DNA of 64,000 bases from Pseudoxanthomonas mexicana (GCF_001556105.1 NZ_LSIF01000036.1:1-64000), one strand, 5' to 3'. Shown: positions 16,865 through 26,358, numbered from the stretch's first letter. The notes: generated by a model from the sequence alone, not told the origin. Program-made: numbers and translations.

Positions 16865-17488
16865 TCACTGCAGCGGCAGGGCCGGCTGCAGCGGCTCGAT
16901 TCCGCCTTCGCCGCGCGCGATTTTCTTGAACTCCGCGCGGCTGACCGACACGTAGCGCTCGTTGCCGCCGATCTCCACCTGGGGCCCGTCCTGCACCGCC
17001 AGTCCCTGCGCATTGACCCGCACGGTCATGATCGCCTTCTTGCCGGTGTGGCAGATGGTCTTGATCTCGCTGAGCTCATCCGCCCAGGCCAGCAGGTACT
17101 GGCTGCCTTCGAAGAGCTCGCCGCGGAAATCGGTGCGCAGCCCGTAGCACAGCACCGGGATGCGCAATGCATCGACCACTTCGCTGAGCTGCCAGACCTG
17201 TGCACGGGTGAGGAACTGCGCCTCGTCGACCAGCACGCAGTCGAGCTTTCCGTGCGCGGCGATGTCTTCGCGGATCCAGTGCTCGAGGTCGTCACCCCGC
17301 TCGAACGCCGCCGCCGCCGAACGCAACCCGATCCGCGACGCCACCACGCCGGTGCCCGCCCGGTCGTCCAGCCGCGGGGTCAGGATCGCCACCCGCATGC
17401 CGCGCTCGCGGTAGTTGTGCGCCGACTGCAGCAGCGTGGTGGTCTTTCCGGCATTCATCGCCGAGTAGTAGAAATAGAGCTTGGCCAT
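16865..17488 (-). CDS. tdk: Thymidine kinase
   Basis: The 207-residue type-II thymidine kinase phosphorylates thymidine (salvage). The P-loop is '[10 protein letters not shown]' (9-18), the catalytic Glu89 lies in 'LVDEAQFL', and the lasso region is 'GGNERYVSV'. Enterobacterial Tdk binds structural Zn through a 'CHC' and a 'CRKH'-like motif. Here these read 'CHTGKK' (C146, T148) and 'SRAEF' (S183, E186), so three of four expected ligands are changed. The enzyme may be stable without zinc. It converges with the kinase gene (6 bp apart). Confidence 0.95.
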   Translation of the reverse strand: MAKLYFYYSAMNAGKTTTLLQSAHNYRERGMRVAILTPRLDDRAGTGVVASRIGLRSAAAAFERGDDLEHWIREDIAAHGKLDCVLVDEAQFLTRAQVWQLSEVVDALRIPVLCYGLRTDFRGELFEGSQYLLAWADELSEIKTICHTGKKAIMTVRVNAQGLAVQDGPQVEIGGNERYVSVSRAEFKKIARGEGGIEPLQPALPLQ

Positions 17489-17508
17489 GCGCGGATTCTA
17501 CGCGCGGC

Positions 17509-18252
17509 TCACCTGTCTTTGCTGCTGGACGGACCTGCCGAATCCGCCGGCACGCTTTCCACTTCACCCACGCGCACCCGGCCCCTCAACGGCGCTTTCC
17601 AGATCGCATCCTGCAGCTGCCAGTACTTCTCCGGCTGCCAGTACTTGGGGGCGTAGTACTCGTTGCCGCTCACGGTCATCCCGCTGCCGGCCAGCGGGCC
17701 GGTGTTGGGAATGATCGTGAGGTTACCCACGAACCCCACCCGGCTGCCGGTGGTACGGCCCATCTCGCGCCGGAGGATGTTCTCGAGTCGCGGCTTGGCG
17801 ACATCGTCGCCGTACTCCTCCAGCAAAACCTGCCCGCGCGCTATCGCATCCCGCTGCCCCGCGTCGTCCAGCGCGCTCCACATGCCTTCCCGGCGCACCA
17901 GGAAGTCGTGGTACAGGCGCTCGGCCGCGATGTCCATCCATGCATAGGCGAGCGCGCGATCCCCGGCGACACCGATGCCGTGCCAGTACATCTCGGCAAC
18001 CAGCGCTTGCGCCGGCTTGTCGCCGTAATAGGCCGCGCGTTTCAGCTCAGTCAAGGCGGCGGCGTAGTCCTTGCGTTCGTACGAGCGCACGCCCTCGGCG
18101 CGCCAGCGCAGGTCCGGATGCGCGGCGAGGAAGCCCTCGGTCAACACGGCGGGATCGATCCCCTCCTCGCCAGCCACCAGTGGCGCTGCCGGCAGTGCGA
18201 TGAAGACGGCGAGGGCGTAGCGGCGAAAGGCGTTCACTGCAAATACCTGCAT
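17509..18252 (-). CDS. Secreted Sel1/TPR-like protein, copy A
   Basis: A ~247-residue exported protein (signal peptide ending 'AAPLVAG'). It has a Sel1-like helical pair ('ALVAEMYWHGIGVAGDRAL', 'AYAWMDIAAERLYHDF'), then 'RREGMWSALDDAGQRDA', 'VAKPRLENILRREM' and a conserved 'TGSRVG'. The C-terminus has an aromatic 'GNEYYAPKYWQPEKYWQLQ' segment. ATG 18252 is my start; GTG 18237 also gives a signal peptide. It is a tandem paralogue of the gene at 18447-19202. Family function unknown; probably periplasmic. Confidence 0.75.
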   Translation of the reverse strand: MQVFAVNAFRRYALAVFIALPAAPLVAGEEGIDPAVLTEGFLAAHPDLRWRAEGVRSYERKDYAAALTELKRAAYYGDKPAQALVAEMYWHGIGVAGDRALAYAWMDIAAERLYHDFLVRREGMWSALDDAGQRDAIARGQVLLEEYGDDVAKPRLENILRREMGRTTGSRVGFVGNLTIIPNTGPLAGSGMTVSGNEYYAPKYWQPEKYWQLQDAIWKAPLRGRVRVGEVESVPADSAGPSSSKDR

Positions 18253-18446
18253 CCGTAGCCGGGATGCGACCACGCCAAGGGAGGTGGAATGCAGTTGTCT
18301 GCAGACGGATGGCCTACATGGAAGCACGTCCCAGGCGCAGCCCCACACCGCGCGACCTGTTGCCGCGGCGACATGGTACGTGCAGCGATCGCGCCGGATC
18401 GCCAGGCCTGGCCGTGTGGGAACGACAACGGCGGTGCCACGCCTGG

Positions 18447-19202
18447 TCATCGCGCAACCTCCTGAGAATCCGCACCGACATGCTGTCGTGCATCGCCCAG
18501 GCCCCGCAGGATGCGGTCCTGCATCCTCCAGTACGCGCCGGGCCGCCAATGATGCGCAGCGTAGTAGTCGCTGGCGGATACCCAGTGCGCGCACCCGCCG
18601 GCACCCGTTGCGATCGCGCTCGGACACACCTGCATGCGCGGTGGCGCACCGGTACGGCTGCCCGTCATCTGCGACAGTCCTCTGCGGAGGTGGGTCGCCA
18701 AACGCGGCTTGGCCACGGCGTCGCGATACTCCCGCTGCAGCGCAGCGCCTTCGACCAATGCCCTGCTCCGTTCGCCGGCGTCGAGCTGCGCCCAGTACTG
18801 CTCGCGCTTGGCCAGCAGGTAAGGCGTGCCACGCTCTGCCGCGACATCCATCCACGCATAGGCAACGGCACGATCCCGCTCGCCGCCACGACCTTCCCAC
18901 CACAGTTCCGCGAGTGCCGCCTGCGACAACTTATCGGCATGGCGGGCTGCCCGCAGGAAGTGACCGCGCACCTCCTCCTCGCGTCCTGCCTGCAGCGCTT
19001 CGCCCCCAAGGCGTCGTGATTGCTGGTCCGGGTGAAAGGACAGGTAGTCGTCCGCCCGCATGATCAACAGATCGACAGGGCGCAGCGCGTCGGTGGCCGC
19101 GGAGGGCGCCGCAGCAGGCGTCGGTGGATTCCCGGCCGGCGCCAGATTGGCCAGTGCGGGTGCTGCCGCGAGCAGGAGCATCATGGTTGCCAGCAGCTTC
19201 AT
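18447..19202 (-). CDS. Secreted Sel1/TPR-like protein, copy B
   Basis: The 251-residue product has a signal peptide ('MKLLATMMLLLAAAPALA'), a Pro/Ala-rich linker, then the same order of motifs as copy A: 'ALAELWWEGRGGERDRAV', 'AYAWMDVAAERG', 'KREQYWAQLDAGERS', 'VAKPRLATHLRRGL', 'TGSRTG' and an aromatic 'SDYYAAHHWRPGAYWRMQD'. Two cysteines in the C-terminal part ('MQVCPS', 'GGCAHW') are absent from copy A. The pair arose by tandem duplication and has diverged strongly. A 194-bp spacer with no obvious gene separates them. Confidence 0.75.
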   Translation of the reverse strand: MKLLATMMLLLAAAPALANLAPAGNPPTPAAAPSAATDALRPVDLLIMRADDYLSFHPDQQSRRLGGEALQAGREEEVRGHFLRAARHADKLSQAALAELWWEGRGGERDRAVAYAWMDVAAERGTPYLLAKREQYWAQLDAGERSRALVEGAALQREYRDAVAKPRLATHLRRGLSQMTGSRTGAPPRMQVCPSAIATGAGGCAHWVSASDYYAAHHWRPGAYWRMQDRILRGLGDARQHVGADSQEVAR

Positions 19203-19321
19203 GCGCCTTCTCCTTGCCCGTCCTGACGGAATCGCATCACTACGGGATGATGCGCAGCCCTGTCAATGCGAACCGCTGCCGTCCGTCGGCGGGTACAATC
19301 CCGCTCCACGCGGAAGTCTCC

Positions 19322-21298
19322 ATGCACGGTCTCAATCCCCCCCAACGCGCCGCCGTCCTGCACAGCAAGGGCCCCTTGCTGGTGCTCGCGGGCGCCGGCA
19401 GCGGCAAGACGCGGGTGATCGTGGAGAAGATCGCGCACCTCATTGCAGGCAACCACTTCCCGGCACGCCGGATCGCGGCGATCACCTTCACCAACAAGTC
19501 CGCGAAGGAAATGCGCGAGCGCGTGGCGAAGCGGATCAAGGGCGACGCGGCGGAAGGCCTGACGATCTGCACCTTTCATGCCTTGGGGCTGAAGTTCCTG
19601 CAGATCGAACACGCGGCGGTGGGTCTGAAACGCGGCTTCTCGATCTTCGATGCCGACGATGCCAATGCGCAGGTCAAGGACCTGATGTACGGCGCCAAGC
19701 CCGACGACGTGGAGATGGCGAAGAACCTGATCTCGCGTGCGAAGAACGCCGGTCTTTCGCCCGAGGAGGCGCTGGCCGAAGCACGCACCAACCGAGAGAA
19801 GGACGCCGCGCTGCTGTACCAGCGCTACCAGGACCGGCTGACCACGTTCAACGCCGTCGACTTCGACGACCTGATCCGGCTGCCGGTACAGATCCTGGAG
19901 AACAACCCGGAGATCACCGCCGCATGGCGCGAGCGCATCGGTTACCTGCTGGTCGACGAGTGCCAGGACACCAACGATGCGCAGTACCGCTTGCTGAAAG
20001 CGATCGCCGGCGAACGCGGCGACTTCACCTGCGTGGGCGACGACGACCAGAGCATCTATGCCTGGCGCGGCGCGAATCCGGACAACCTGCTGCAGATGGC
20101 GAAGGACTATCCGGCCCTGCAGATCGTCAAGCTGGAACAGAACTACCGCTGCAGCAACCGTGTACTGCGTGCCGCCAATGCCCTGATCGCCAACAACCCG
20201 CACGAACACCCGAAGAAGCTGTGGAGCGACCAGGCCGACGGCGAACGCATCCGCGTGTGGGAAACCCGCGACAACGAGCATGAAGCCGAGAAGGTCGCCG
20301 CCGAGATCGCCTTCGTGCAGGCATCGAAGAGCGCGGCCTGGAGCGACTTCTGCATCCTGTTCCGCGGCAATCACCAGTCGCGCGCGCTGGAGAAGGCACT
20401 GCAGCTGCTGCGCATCCCGTATCACCTGACCGGCGGCACCGCGTTCCTGGAGCGCCAGGAAGTGAAGGACGCGATGTCGTGGCTGCGCCTGCTGGTGAAT
20501 CCGGACGACGATGCGGCCTTCCTGCGCGCGGTGCAGTCGCCGAAGCGCGAAGTCGGCGCCACCTCGCTGGCGAAGCTGGCCGAGATGGCGCAGCACGCGC
20601 ACCTGCCGCTGTCGCGCGCCGCCGAATCGATGGGCGCGCTGAAGGCGCTGCCGCCGCGCGCGGCCAACGGCCTCAGTGCCTTCGTCGACATCCTGCGCGA
20701 CCTGCGTCGGCATGCCGAAGAGCTTCCGCCGGCCGACCTGGTGCGCCGCCTGAGCGAACGCTCCGGCCTGCTCGCCGACCTGCGCTCGCAGTGCAAGGAC
20801 GAAGCCTCGTTCCAGCGCCGCCGCGCCAACCTGGACGAACTGGCCGACTGGTTCGAGGGTGGACCACGCGGCAGTTCCGCCGGCGACCTCGCTGCGCAGC
20901 TCGCGCTGCTGTCGCGCAACGACAAGGACGACGGCGGCAACCAGGTGCGGCTGATGAGCCTGCACGCGGCGAAAGGACTGGAATTCCGCTATGTCTTCAT
21001 CGTCGGCTGCGAGGACGGCACGCTGCCGCACGAGACCAGCGTCGAGGAAGGCAACCTGCAGGAAGAGAGGCGCCTGATGTACGTGGGTATCACCCGTGCG
21101 AAGGAGCAGCTGTGGCTCAGCCACAACCGCGAGACGCGCCGCTTCGGCGAACGCCTGCGGCTGCAGCCGAGCCGCTTCATCGACGAACTGCCGGCCGACG
21201 AACTGCAGCGTGACGGTGCCGATCCGGTGGCCGACGCGGAGCGCAAGAAGGAACGCGCCAGCGCCGGCCTCGCCGCGATCCAGGCGATGTTCGACTAG
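19322..21298 (+). CDS. rep: ATP-dependent DNA helicase Rep
   Basis: The 658-residue SF1A 3'-5' helicase is close to the length of E. coli Rep. Motif I is 'LAGAGSGKTRVI', Ia 'ITFTNKSAKEM', II 'LLVDECQDTN', III 'VGDDDQSIYAWRGA', IV 'LEQNYRC', V 'LMSLHAAKGLEF' and VI 'LMYVGITRAKEQL'. It helps replication forks pass protein roadblocks. ATG 19322 is chosen because the conserved N-terminus 'HGLNPPQRAAVLHSKGP' begins there. A -10-like TACAAT lies at 19294-19299, ~22 bp upstream. Confidence 0.96.
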   Translation: MHGLNPPQRAAVLHSKGPLLVLAGAGSGKTRVIVEKIAHLIAGNHFPARRIAAITFTNKSAKEMRERVAKRIKGDAAEGLTICTFHALGLKFLQIEHAAVGLKRGFSIFDADDANAQVKDLMYGAKPDDVEMAKNLISRAKNAGLSPEEALAEARTNREKDAALLYQRYQDRLTTFNAVDFDDLIRLPVQILENNPEITAAWRERIGYLLVDECQDTNDAQYRLLKAIAGERGDFTCVGDDDQSIYAWRGANPDNLLQMAKDYPALQIVKLEQNYRCSNRVLRAANALIANNPHEHPKKLWSDQADGERIRVWETRDNEHEAEKVAAEIAFVQASKSAAWSDFCILFRGNHQSRALEKALQLLRIPYHLTGGTAFLERQEVKDAMSWLRLLVNPDDDAAFLRAVQSPKREVGATSLAKLAEMAQHAHLPLSRAAESMGALKALPPRAANGLSAFVDILRDLRRHAEELPPADLVRRLSERSGLLADLRSQCKDEASFQRRRANLDELADWFEGGPRGSSAGDLAAQLALLSRNDKDDGGNQVRLMSLHAAKGLEFRYVFIVGCEDGTLPHETSVEEGNLQEERRLMYVGITRAKEQLWLSHNRETRRFGERLRLQPSRFIDELPADELQRDGADPVADAERKKERASAGLAAIQAMFD

Positions 21299-21351
21299 GG
21301 ATCACGCGCACGACGCGGTACGCTTGTCCCGCAGCCACGGGAGCACAGACG

Positions 21352-21732
21352 ATGACGCGCAACAGCCGGATCTGGTGGCTGGTGGGTTTCCTGATCGCCC
21401 TGGTCGGTATCGGGTTCCCTTACTGGCGGGCGCCTTCCGCCATGACCGCACTGCCCGGCGCGTTCTACGGGCCCGGCCTGGCCGCGATCACCGTCGTCGC
21501 GATGATGTTGCGCGCGTTCGGCACCGGTCGCTTCCTGCCCCTCTGGCTGCTGATCGCCGCCGCCGCGCCGGCCGCCGTGCTGCTGCGGATGCTGGTCGGC
21601 GACACCGCGGGCCTGCCCGTCTCGTGGCCGCGCGAACTGCTGATCGCGTCGGTACTGGGACTGGCGGCGTCGTTGACAGGCATGCTCATCGGCAGCCTGT
21701 TCCTGCTGCGCAGCCGTCGACGCCCGACATGA
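21352..21732 (+). CDS. Small membrane protein, unknown
   Basis: The 126-residue product has four predicted transmembrane segments (about 7-25, 38-56, 62-80 and 95-118) and an Arg-rich C-terminus ('LLRSRRRPT'). No recognised domain. The stop overlaps an in-frame ATG of the next gene (ATGA at 21729-21732), so the two may be co-transcribed with VOC and DinB. Confidence 0.7.
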   Translation: MTRNSRIWWLVGFLIALVGIGFPYWRAPSAMTALPGAFYGPGLAAITVVAMMLRAFGTGRFLPLWLLIAAAAPAAVLLRMLVGDTAGLPVSWPRELLIASVLGLAASLTGMLIGSLFLLRSRRRPT

Positions 21733-21752
21733 GCCATCACGGAGACGTCGCC

Positions 21753-22142
21753 ATGGAACCTCGCCTCTCCCACATCCGCCAGATCGCCATCACCGTCGGC
21801 GATGTCGATACCGCGCTGGCGTTCTACCGCGGCGCGCTCGGCCTGACCTTCCTGTTCCAGCCCGCGCCGACCCTCGCCTTCCTGCAGGCGGGCGACGTGC
21901 GCCTGATGCTGACCACGCCGCAGGGCGCCGGCGCCGTCGGCGCGAACTCGATCCTGTACTTCACCGTGGACGACATCGTCGCGACCCAATCCGCGCTGGT
22001 CGCGCGCGGCGCCACTGAGGAGCGCCCGCCGCAGCTGGCGGCACGCATGCCGGACCACGAGCTGTGGACCGGCTTTCTGCGTGATCCGGACGGCAACCTG
22101 GTCGGGCTGATGGAAGAGAAGCGCGAGGCGTCCGGCGCATGA
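21753..22142 (+). CDS. VOC-family (glyoxalase/bleomycin resistance) protein
   Basis: A ~129-residue vicinal-oxygen-chelate protein: 'HIRQIAITVGDVDTALAFY', 'LGLTFLF', 'LYFTVDDI' and the C-terminal 'TGFLRDPDGNLVGLMEE', with a metal-site Glu. GGAG (21741-21744) favours ATG 21753; ATG 21729 would add eight residues. VOC members isomerise glyoxal adducts, cleave rings or sequester drugs; which applies cannot be told. It overlaps the DinB gene by 4 bp (ATGA). Confidence 0.85.
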   Translation: MEPRLSHIRQIAITVGDVDTALAFYRGALGLTFLFQPAPTLAFLQAGDVRLMLTTPQGAGAVGANSILYFTVDDIVATQSALVARGATEERPPQLAARMPDHELWTGFLRDPDGNLVGLMEEKREASGA

Positions 22143-22675
22143 CCGCCGATGCGCGCGTCGCGCTGATGGCGTCCTACAACCAGTGGATGAACCGGCGCCT
22201 CTACGACACGGTAGCCACACTGCCGCACGAAGCGATCGTGGCGGATCGCGGCGCGTTCTTCGGCTCCATTCTCGGCACGCTGAATCACCTGGTGGTGACC
22301 GACACGATCTGGCTGAAGCGCTTCGCCTCCGCGTCGGATGCGCCCGGCGTGCTCGCCGCCCTCGACGACACGCCGATGCCGACGGCGCTGGATGCGATCC
22401 TGTATCCGGCGCTGCCGCCGCTGCGTGAGCGCCGCGAGTGGATGGACGCGTTGATTCTGCAGTGGGCATCCGCGCTCACGGCCGATCGGCTGGACGCGTC
22501 GCTCACCTATGCGAACACCAAGGGCGCCACGTTCACCCGCAGCGTGCTCGGTCTGGCCACGCACCTGTTCAACCACCAGACCCACCATCGCGGACAGATC
22601 ACCACGCTGCTGTCGCAGGCGGGTGTCGACATGGGCGTGACCGACCTGCTGGCGCTGGTACCCGACGAGGGCTGA
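22139..22675 (+). CDS. DinB-family protein
   Basis: The 178-residue four-helix-bundle protein carries the metal-binding His of DinB/YfiT proteins: 'GTLNHLVVTDTIWLKRF' and 'LFNHQTHHRGQITTLL'. Relatives are metal-dependent, thiol-linked or stress-induced proteins of mostly unknown reaction, unrelated to DNA polymerase IV (also called DinB). Start overlap with the VOC gene indicates translational coupling. Confidence 0.88.
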   Translation: MTADARVALMASYNQWMNRRLYDTVATLPHEAIVADRGAFFGSILGTLNHLVVTDTIWLKRFASASDAPGVLAALDDTPMPTALDAILYPALPPLRERREWMDALILQWASALTADRLDASLTYANTKGATFTRSVLGLATHLFNHQTHHRGQITTLLSQAGVDMGVTDLLALVPDEG

Positions 22676-22678
22676 CGC

Positions 22679-23326
22679 TCAGGCGTCCCGCGCGGCCAAC
22701 AGGGCGTCGAGCTGCGAGCGCAACGTGGCGACGTCCGCTTCCAGCACCGCGACACGGGCTTCGAGTTCCGGCGATGCGGGTTCGCCCGCTGACGAAGGTG
22801 CGCGCGCCGCGATCGCCGCGACATCCACCGGACCGCTCAGCAGGTGCGCATAGCGGTCCTCGCGCTGGCCGGCACCGCGCGGGATCTGCACGACGAGCGC
22901 GGCATCGCGCTGGATCAGGCGGTCGAGATGGTGGCGCACGTCGTCCGCGTCGTTGAACTTGAACAACCGCTCGCTGCGCGCGAGCAGCTCGTGCACCGTC
23001 TGCGCGCCACGCAGCGTCAGCAGCCCCAGCAGCACGGCCTGCTGCTGCGGGATGCCGAAGAACGCCGCGGTGCGATGTTCGTAGCGCTCGGCGCGCGAGG
23101 AGAACACCTGCTTCGCCAGGCCCTTCTGCTCCAGCTGCCGCAGCGCGTGATTGACAGCGCCCGGATCCAACGCCATCACCGGCTCGCGCGCGGTCTTCTG
23201 GTTGGCGGCCGCCTGCGCGGCGTTCACCGTCAACGGATAGGTTTCCGGCGTGGTCGCTTCCTTCTCGATCAGGCAGCCCAGCAGACGGGCCTCGGCGACA
23301 TTCAGGACGGGCGCGGTGTCTTCCAT
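22679..23326 (-). CDS. yceH: YceH-type (DUF480, UPF0502) protein
   Basis: The 215-residue product has tandem winged-helix-like domains: '[19 protein letters not shown]', '[19 protein letters not shown]' and '[19 protein letters not shown]'. A C-terminal coiled coil ('[19 protein letters not shown]') follows. The family is conserved in proteobacteria without a proven function; DNA binding is possible. ATG 23326 begins the conserved N-terminus. It converges with the DinB gene, 3 bp apart. Confidence 0.9.
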   Translation of the reverse strand: MEDTAPVLNVAEARLLGCLIEKEATTPETYPLTVNAAQAAANQKTAREPVMALDPGAVNHALRQLEQKGLAKQVFSSRAERYEHRTAAFFGIPQQQAVLLGLLTLRGAQTVHELLARSERLFKFNDADDVRHHLDRLIQRDAALVVQIPRGAGQREDRYAHLLSGPVDVAAIAARAPSSAGEPASPELEARVAVLEADVATLRSQLDALLAARDA

Positions 23327-23439
23327 GGAGGGATCGGCAACAGGAACGGGCCGGCAGGATAACCCGCGCACCGTCGTGTCGAACGACGCGTGTAACACCG
23401 GTCGGCTAGAATTCCCGCACATTCGAAATGGGATCTTCC

Positions 23440-24348
23440 ATGCGCGTTTCCCTGCTCGCCGCCGGCCTGGCGGCTTCATTGTTGACCTTGGCCGCGTGCA
23501 AGCGCACCGAACCGGCGGCCGCGCCGGCCGATGCCGCCGCACTTGCCCCGGCCGTCATGACGACGAAGCCCACCGGCACGCACGACAACCTCAACGCCGT
23601 GGCGTGGGTGCAGACCTCGGTCGAGTACCGCGCGATCACCACGCAAACCTTCCGCACTGCTGCCGACCACCTGGACGTCGCACTGAAGGACAGGCACTGG
23701 GACGCGCTGGTACCGAGCGAACGCGGCAATGCCGCCGCCGGCCTGAAGCCCGCCGTGGTGATGGACGTGGACGAGACCGTGCTGGACAACTCGCCGTACC
23801 AGGCGCGCCTGATCCGCGACGGCAAGGAATACGACGAGATCAGCTGGGACCAGTGGGTCGCCGAGAAGAAGGCCAAGCCGCTACCGGGCGTGGTCGATTT
23901 CGCCAAGACCGCCACCGCGAAGGGCGTGACCGTCCTGTATATCTCCAACCGCGCCGTGCATCTGAAGGAGGCGACGCTGGCCAATCTGCGCGAGGCCGGC
24001 CTGCCGGTCGCCGACGACAGCGTCTTCCTCGGCCTGGGCACGGTGCTGGAAGGCTGCGAGCAGAACGGCAGCGAAAAGAACTGCCGCCGCCGCCTGGCCG
24101 GCCAGCAGTACCGCGTGCTGATGCAGTTCGGCGACCAGATCGGCGACTTCGTGCAGGTGGAAGCCAACACCCGCGACGGCCGCCTGGCGCTGTTCGACGA
24201 ATACGACGACTGGTTCGGCGAGCGCTGGTGGATGCTGCCCAACCCGACCTACGGCTCGTGGGAGCCGGCGCTGTTCAACAACGCCTGGGACCAGCCGCCC
24301 GCCGCCCGCACGCAGGCCAAGCGCGACGCACTGGATTACGCGCCGTGA
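23440..24348 (+). CDS. 5'-nucleotidase / acid phosphatase lipoprotein, e(P4) type
   Basis: A ~302-residue HAD-family class C acid phosphatase. The lipobox 'LTLAAC' marks it as a lipoprotein. The HAD nucleophile motif is '[13 protein letters not shown]', followed by '[17 protein letters not shown]' and 'FGDQIGDF'. Relatives dephosphorylate NMN and nucleoside monophosphates in the periplasm or outer membrane for uptake. ATG 23440 is the usual start; ATG 23428 adds four residues. A TAGAAT at 23407-23412 could be a -10 box. The stop overlaps the pyrF start (GTGA), linking nucleotide salvage with pyrimidine synthesis. Confidence 0.88.
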   Translation: MRVSLLAAGLAASLLTLAACKRTEPAAAPADAAALAPAVMTTKPTGTHDNLNAVAWVQTSVEYRAITTQTFRTAADHLDVALKDRHWDALVPSERGNAAAGLKPAVVMDVDETVLDNSPYQARLIRDGKEYDEISWDQWVAEKKAKPLPGVVDFAKTATAKGVTVLYISNRAVHLKEATLANLREAGLPVADDSVFLGLGTVLEGCEQNGSEKNCRRRLAGQQYRVLMQFGDQIGDFVQVEANTRDGRLALFDEYDDWFGERWWMLPNPTYGSWEPALFNNAWDQPPAARTQAKRDALDYAP

Positions 24349-25067
24349 TTGCACGCGGCCCGGTCGCGCTGACCGCGCGCGAGCGCCTGATATTCGCGCT
24401 GGACGCGCCATCCGGCGCCGAGGCGCTGGCGTGGGTCGACCGGCTGGGCGACGCGGTGCAGTTCTACAAGATCGGCATGGAGCTGCTGGCGAGCGGCGAC
24501 TACTTCACCGTGCTGGATGAACTCGCGCGCCGCGACAAGCGGGTGTTCGTCGACCTGAAGTTCTTCGACATCCCCGCCACCGTGGCCGGGGTGATCCGCG
24601 GCCTGTCGCGCTGGCCGGTGACCTACGCCACCATCCACGGCTGGCATGCGGGGATGATGGAAGCGGCGGCCGAGGCGCGCGCCGGCGAGCTGCGCCTGCT
24701 GGCGGTGACCGTGCTGACCTCCATGGACGGCAGCGACCTGCATGCCATGGGCATCAACGGCGAACCGGGCGAGATCGTCGTGCAACGTGCGCTGGCGGCG
24801 CAGACCGCCGGCATCGATGGCGTTATCTGCTCGGGCCAGGAGGCCGGCATGATCCGCGCCGCGACCGGATCCGGCTTCTCCATCGTCTGCCCCGGCATCC
24901 GCCCGGGCGGCCCGGTCGGCGACGACCAGAAGCGCACCGTGGGCGTGGCCGAGGCGTTCGCGCTGGGCGCGGACGCCATCGTGGTGGGCCGGCCGATCAG
25001 CAAAGCGCAGGATCCGCGCGCGGCGGCGGAAGCGATTCAGCTGGAAATCGTCAGCAGCATCAGTTAA
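24345..25067 (+). CDS. pyrF: Orotidine 5'-phosphate decarboxylase
   Basis: The 240-residue TIM-barrel enzyme makes UMP from OMP. The catalytic stretch is '[14 protein letters not shown]' (Asp-Lys-Asp network). '[13 protein letters not shown]', 'PGIRPGG' and '[13 protein letters not shown]' bind the phosphate. It starts at GTG 24345, overlapping the previous stop by 4 bp, so translation is probably coupled. Confidence 0.96.
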   Translation: MIARGPVALTARERLIFALDAPSGAEALAWVDRLGDAVQFYKIGMELLASGDYFTVLDELARRDKRVFVDLKFFDIPATVAGVIRGLSRWPVTYATIHGWHAGMMEAAAEARAGELRLLAVTVLTSMDGSDLHAMGINGEPGEIVVQRALAAQTAGIDGVICSGQEAGMIRAATGSGFSIVCPGIRPGGPVGDDQKRTVGVAEAFALGADAIVVGRPISKAQDPRAAAEAIQLEIVSSIS

Positions 25068-25098
25068 TTCAATAACTTAAATAAGCTTATTTCAGGTA

Positions 25099-25127
25099 TT
25101 GCCTTAGCATTCGGGCGCAGGTAGGCT
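25099..25127 (+). promoter_or_regulatory. Sigma-70 promoter for the candidate sRNA / lipoprotein leader
   Basis: TTGCCT (25099-25104), a 17-bp spacer and TAGGCT (25122-25127) form a good vegetative promoter in a locally AT-rich stretch. The expected start is near 25134, just before the first hairpin. Confidence 0.6.
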
Positions 25128-25133
25128 GTGCGC

Positions 25134-25236
25134 ATCCGGCCCTTGGGCCGGAGATGTGCCACAACACTTCGTCCTCCGGTTTCGACCGGATTTCAGGAGG
25201 TCCGTGACGTCGCAAGACGCCCGGCCTCCTTTTTTA
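25134..25236 (+). ncRNA. Candidate small RNA or structured 5' leader
   Basis: About 103 nt between pyrF and a lipoprotein gene, preceded by a 17-bp-spaced promoter. Hairpin 1 is CCGGCCC-TT-GGGCCGG (25136-25151). Hairpin 2 is TCCGGT-TTCG-ACCGGA with a stable UUCG-type tetraloop (25175-25190). Hairpin 3 starts at GGAGG (25197-25201), closes with GGCCTCC (25223-25229) and runs into TTTTTT (25230-25235), like an intrinsic terminator. The unit could be an independent sRNA or an attenuator of the lipoprotein gene at 25326. A competing reading is a small GTG-started ORF (25204-25329) behind AGGAGG with only 3 nt spacing; it ends at the lipoprotein ATG. I know no family name. Confidence 0.5.
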
Positions 25237-25325
25237 TTGCCCGGCGACGGGCAACTTGCGACGGCCATGCTTGCCCGCCTCCGCCTCGGCCGCGAAGATG
25301 CGGGGCGACTGGGGAGTCACACTGC

Positions 25326-26213
25326 ATGAAGCCGAAGCCGTCCGCGTCCGTCCTGCGCGTGCTGGCAGCCCTCGGGCTGTCGCTGGCGCTGCTGGCCGCC
25401 TGCAAGAAGCGCGAACCCGTGGAGCTCGCCGGCGCCGCCAGCGAACCCGCCGCCGCCGTCCGCCAGCTGGCGACCCACCTGCAGCGCAACGATCTGGTTG
25501 GATTCGCGCGTGATGCCGTCCCGCCGGACGTCCACGCGCGGCTCGACATCGCCTGGCGCGCCGGCCAGAGCCGCTGGCCGCTGACCGAGCTGCCGCTGGA
25601 AGACAAGCTGGTGCCGATGCTCGCCGCGCTGTCGGCGAAGGATGCGGAACGGACACTGGGCCTATTCGGCGTGCAGTACGTGAAGAACGAGGGCGACTAC
25701 ACCCAGGAGGAACGCGACCACTACGCGCAGGTGATCGCGGCCCTCGGCGACTGGGCGCAGCAGGCGCCGCTCGGCGATCCCGCGCTGGCCAAGGCCACGC
25801 TGGCACGACTGGCGCCGGCGGCGCGCCGCAGCGGGCTGAGCACCGAGCAGGCCCTGAACGACGCCGGCATGACCGCCAGCCTGCAGCGGCTGACGCCGTT
25901 CTTCATCGAGGCCAAAGCCACGTTCACGCGCTACGGGCTGCCGCTGGACGCCACGTTCGCCGACCTGCGCACCGGCCTGGTCGAACAGAAGGGCGACATC
26001 GCCACCGTGCGCATCCATTACCCGCTGGGCGAACGCGAGATCGATACCGTCGTCAGCCTGACCCGGCGCGATGGCCAGTGGTACCTCACCGACTACCTCA
26101 GGCATGCCGAGGATGTACTGGCGGGCGCCGCTCCTGCACTGACGCCTCCCGCTTCGCCGGTCACGGCACCTGGAAACGGCACGGCCCCCTCGCCAGCCCC
26201 GCCCGACCGCTGA
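25326..26213 (+). CDS. Lipoprotein of unknown function
   Basis: The 295-residue lipoprotein has signal and lipobox 'LALLAAC' with Cys26. A helical soluble domain follows ('VRQLATHLQRNDLVGFARDAVP' split over residues ~40-60), and a later beta-rich stretch 'ATVRIHYPLGEREIDTVVS' plus 'DGQWYLTDYL' resembles a nuclear-transport-factor-like sheet. The C-terminus is Pro/Ala/Thr-rich and probably flexible. It sits 90 bp downstream of the candidate sRNA terminator and may be controlled by read-through. Family not recognised. Confidence 0.75.
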   Translation: MKPKPSASVLRVLAALGLSLALLAACKKREPVELAGAASEPAAAVRQLATHLQRNDLVGFARDAVPPDVHARLDIAWRAGQSRWPLTELPLEDKLVPMLAALSAKDAERTLGLFGVQYVKNEGDYTQEERDHYAQVIAALGDWAQQAPLGDPALAKATLARLAPAARRSGLSTEQALNDAGMTASLQRLTPFFIEAKATFTRYGLPLDATFADLRTGLVEQKGDIATVRIHYPLGEREIDTVVSLTRRDGQWYLTDYLRHAEDVLAGAAPALTPPASPVTAPGNGTAPSPAPPDR

Positions 26214-26358
26214 TGCCGGGCGAGGAAGATTCCTTCCCAATCATCCACTTGTTCCAGACGCAGCACGATTTTCACCACGCTGGGCCTGGATGAACGAGCC
26301 GCACCCTGCGCTGTAACCGCTTTCCAGCCGGCCACAGGCGTGGGCCATAATGCGGCCG

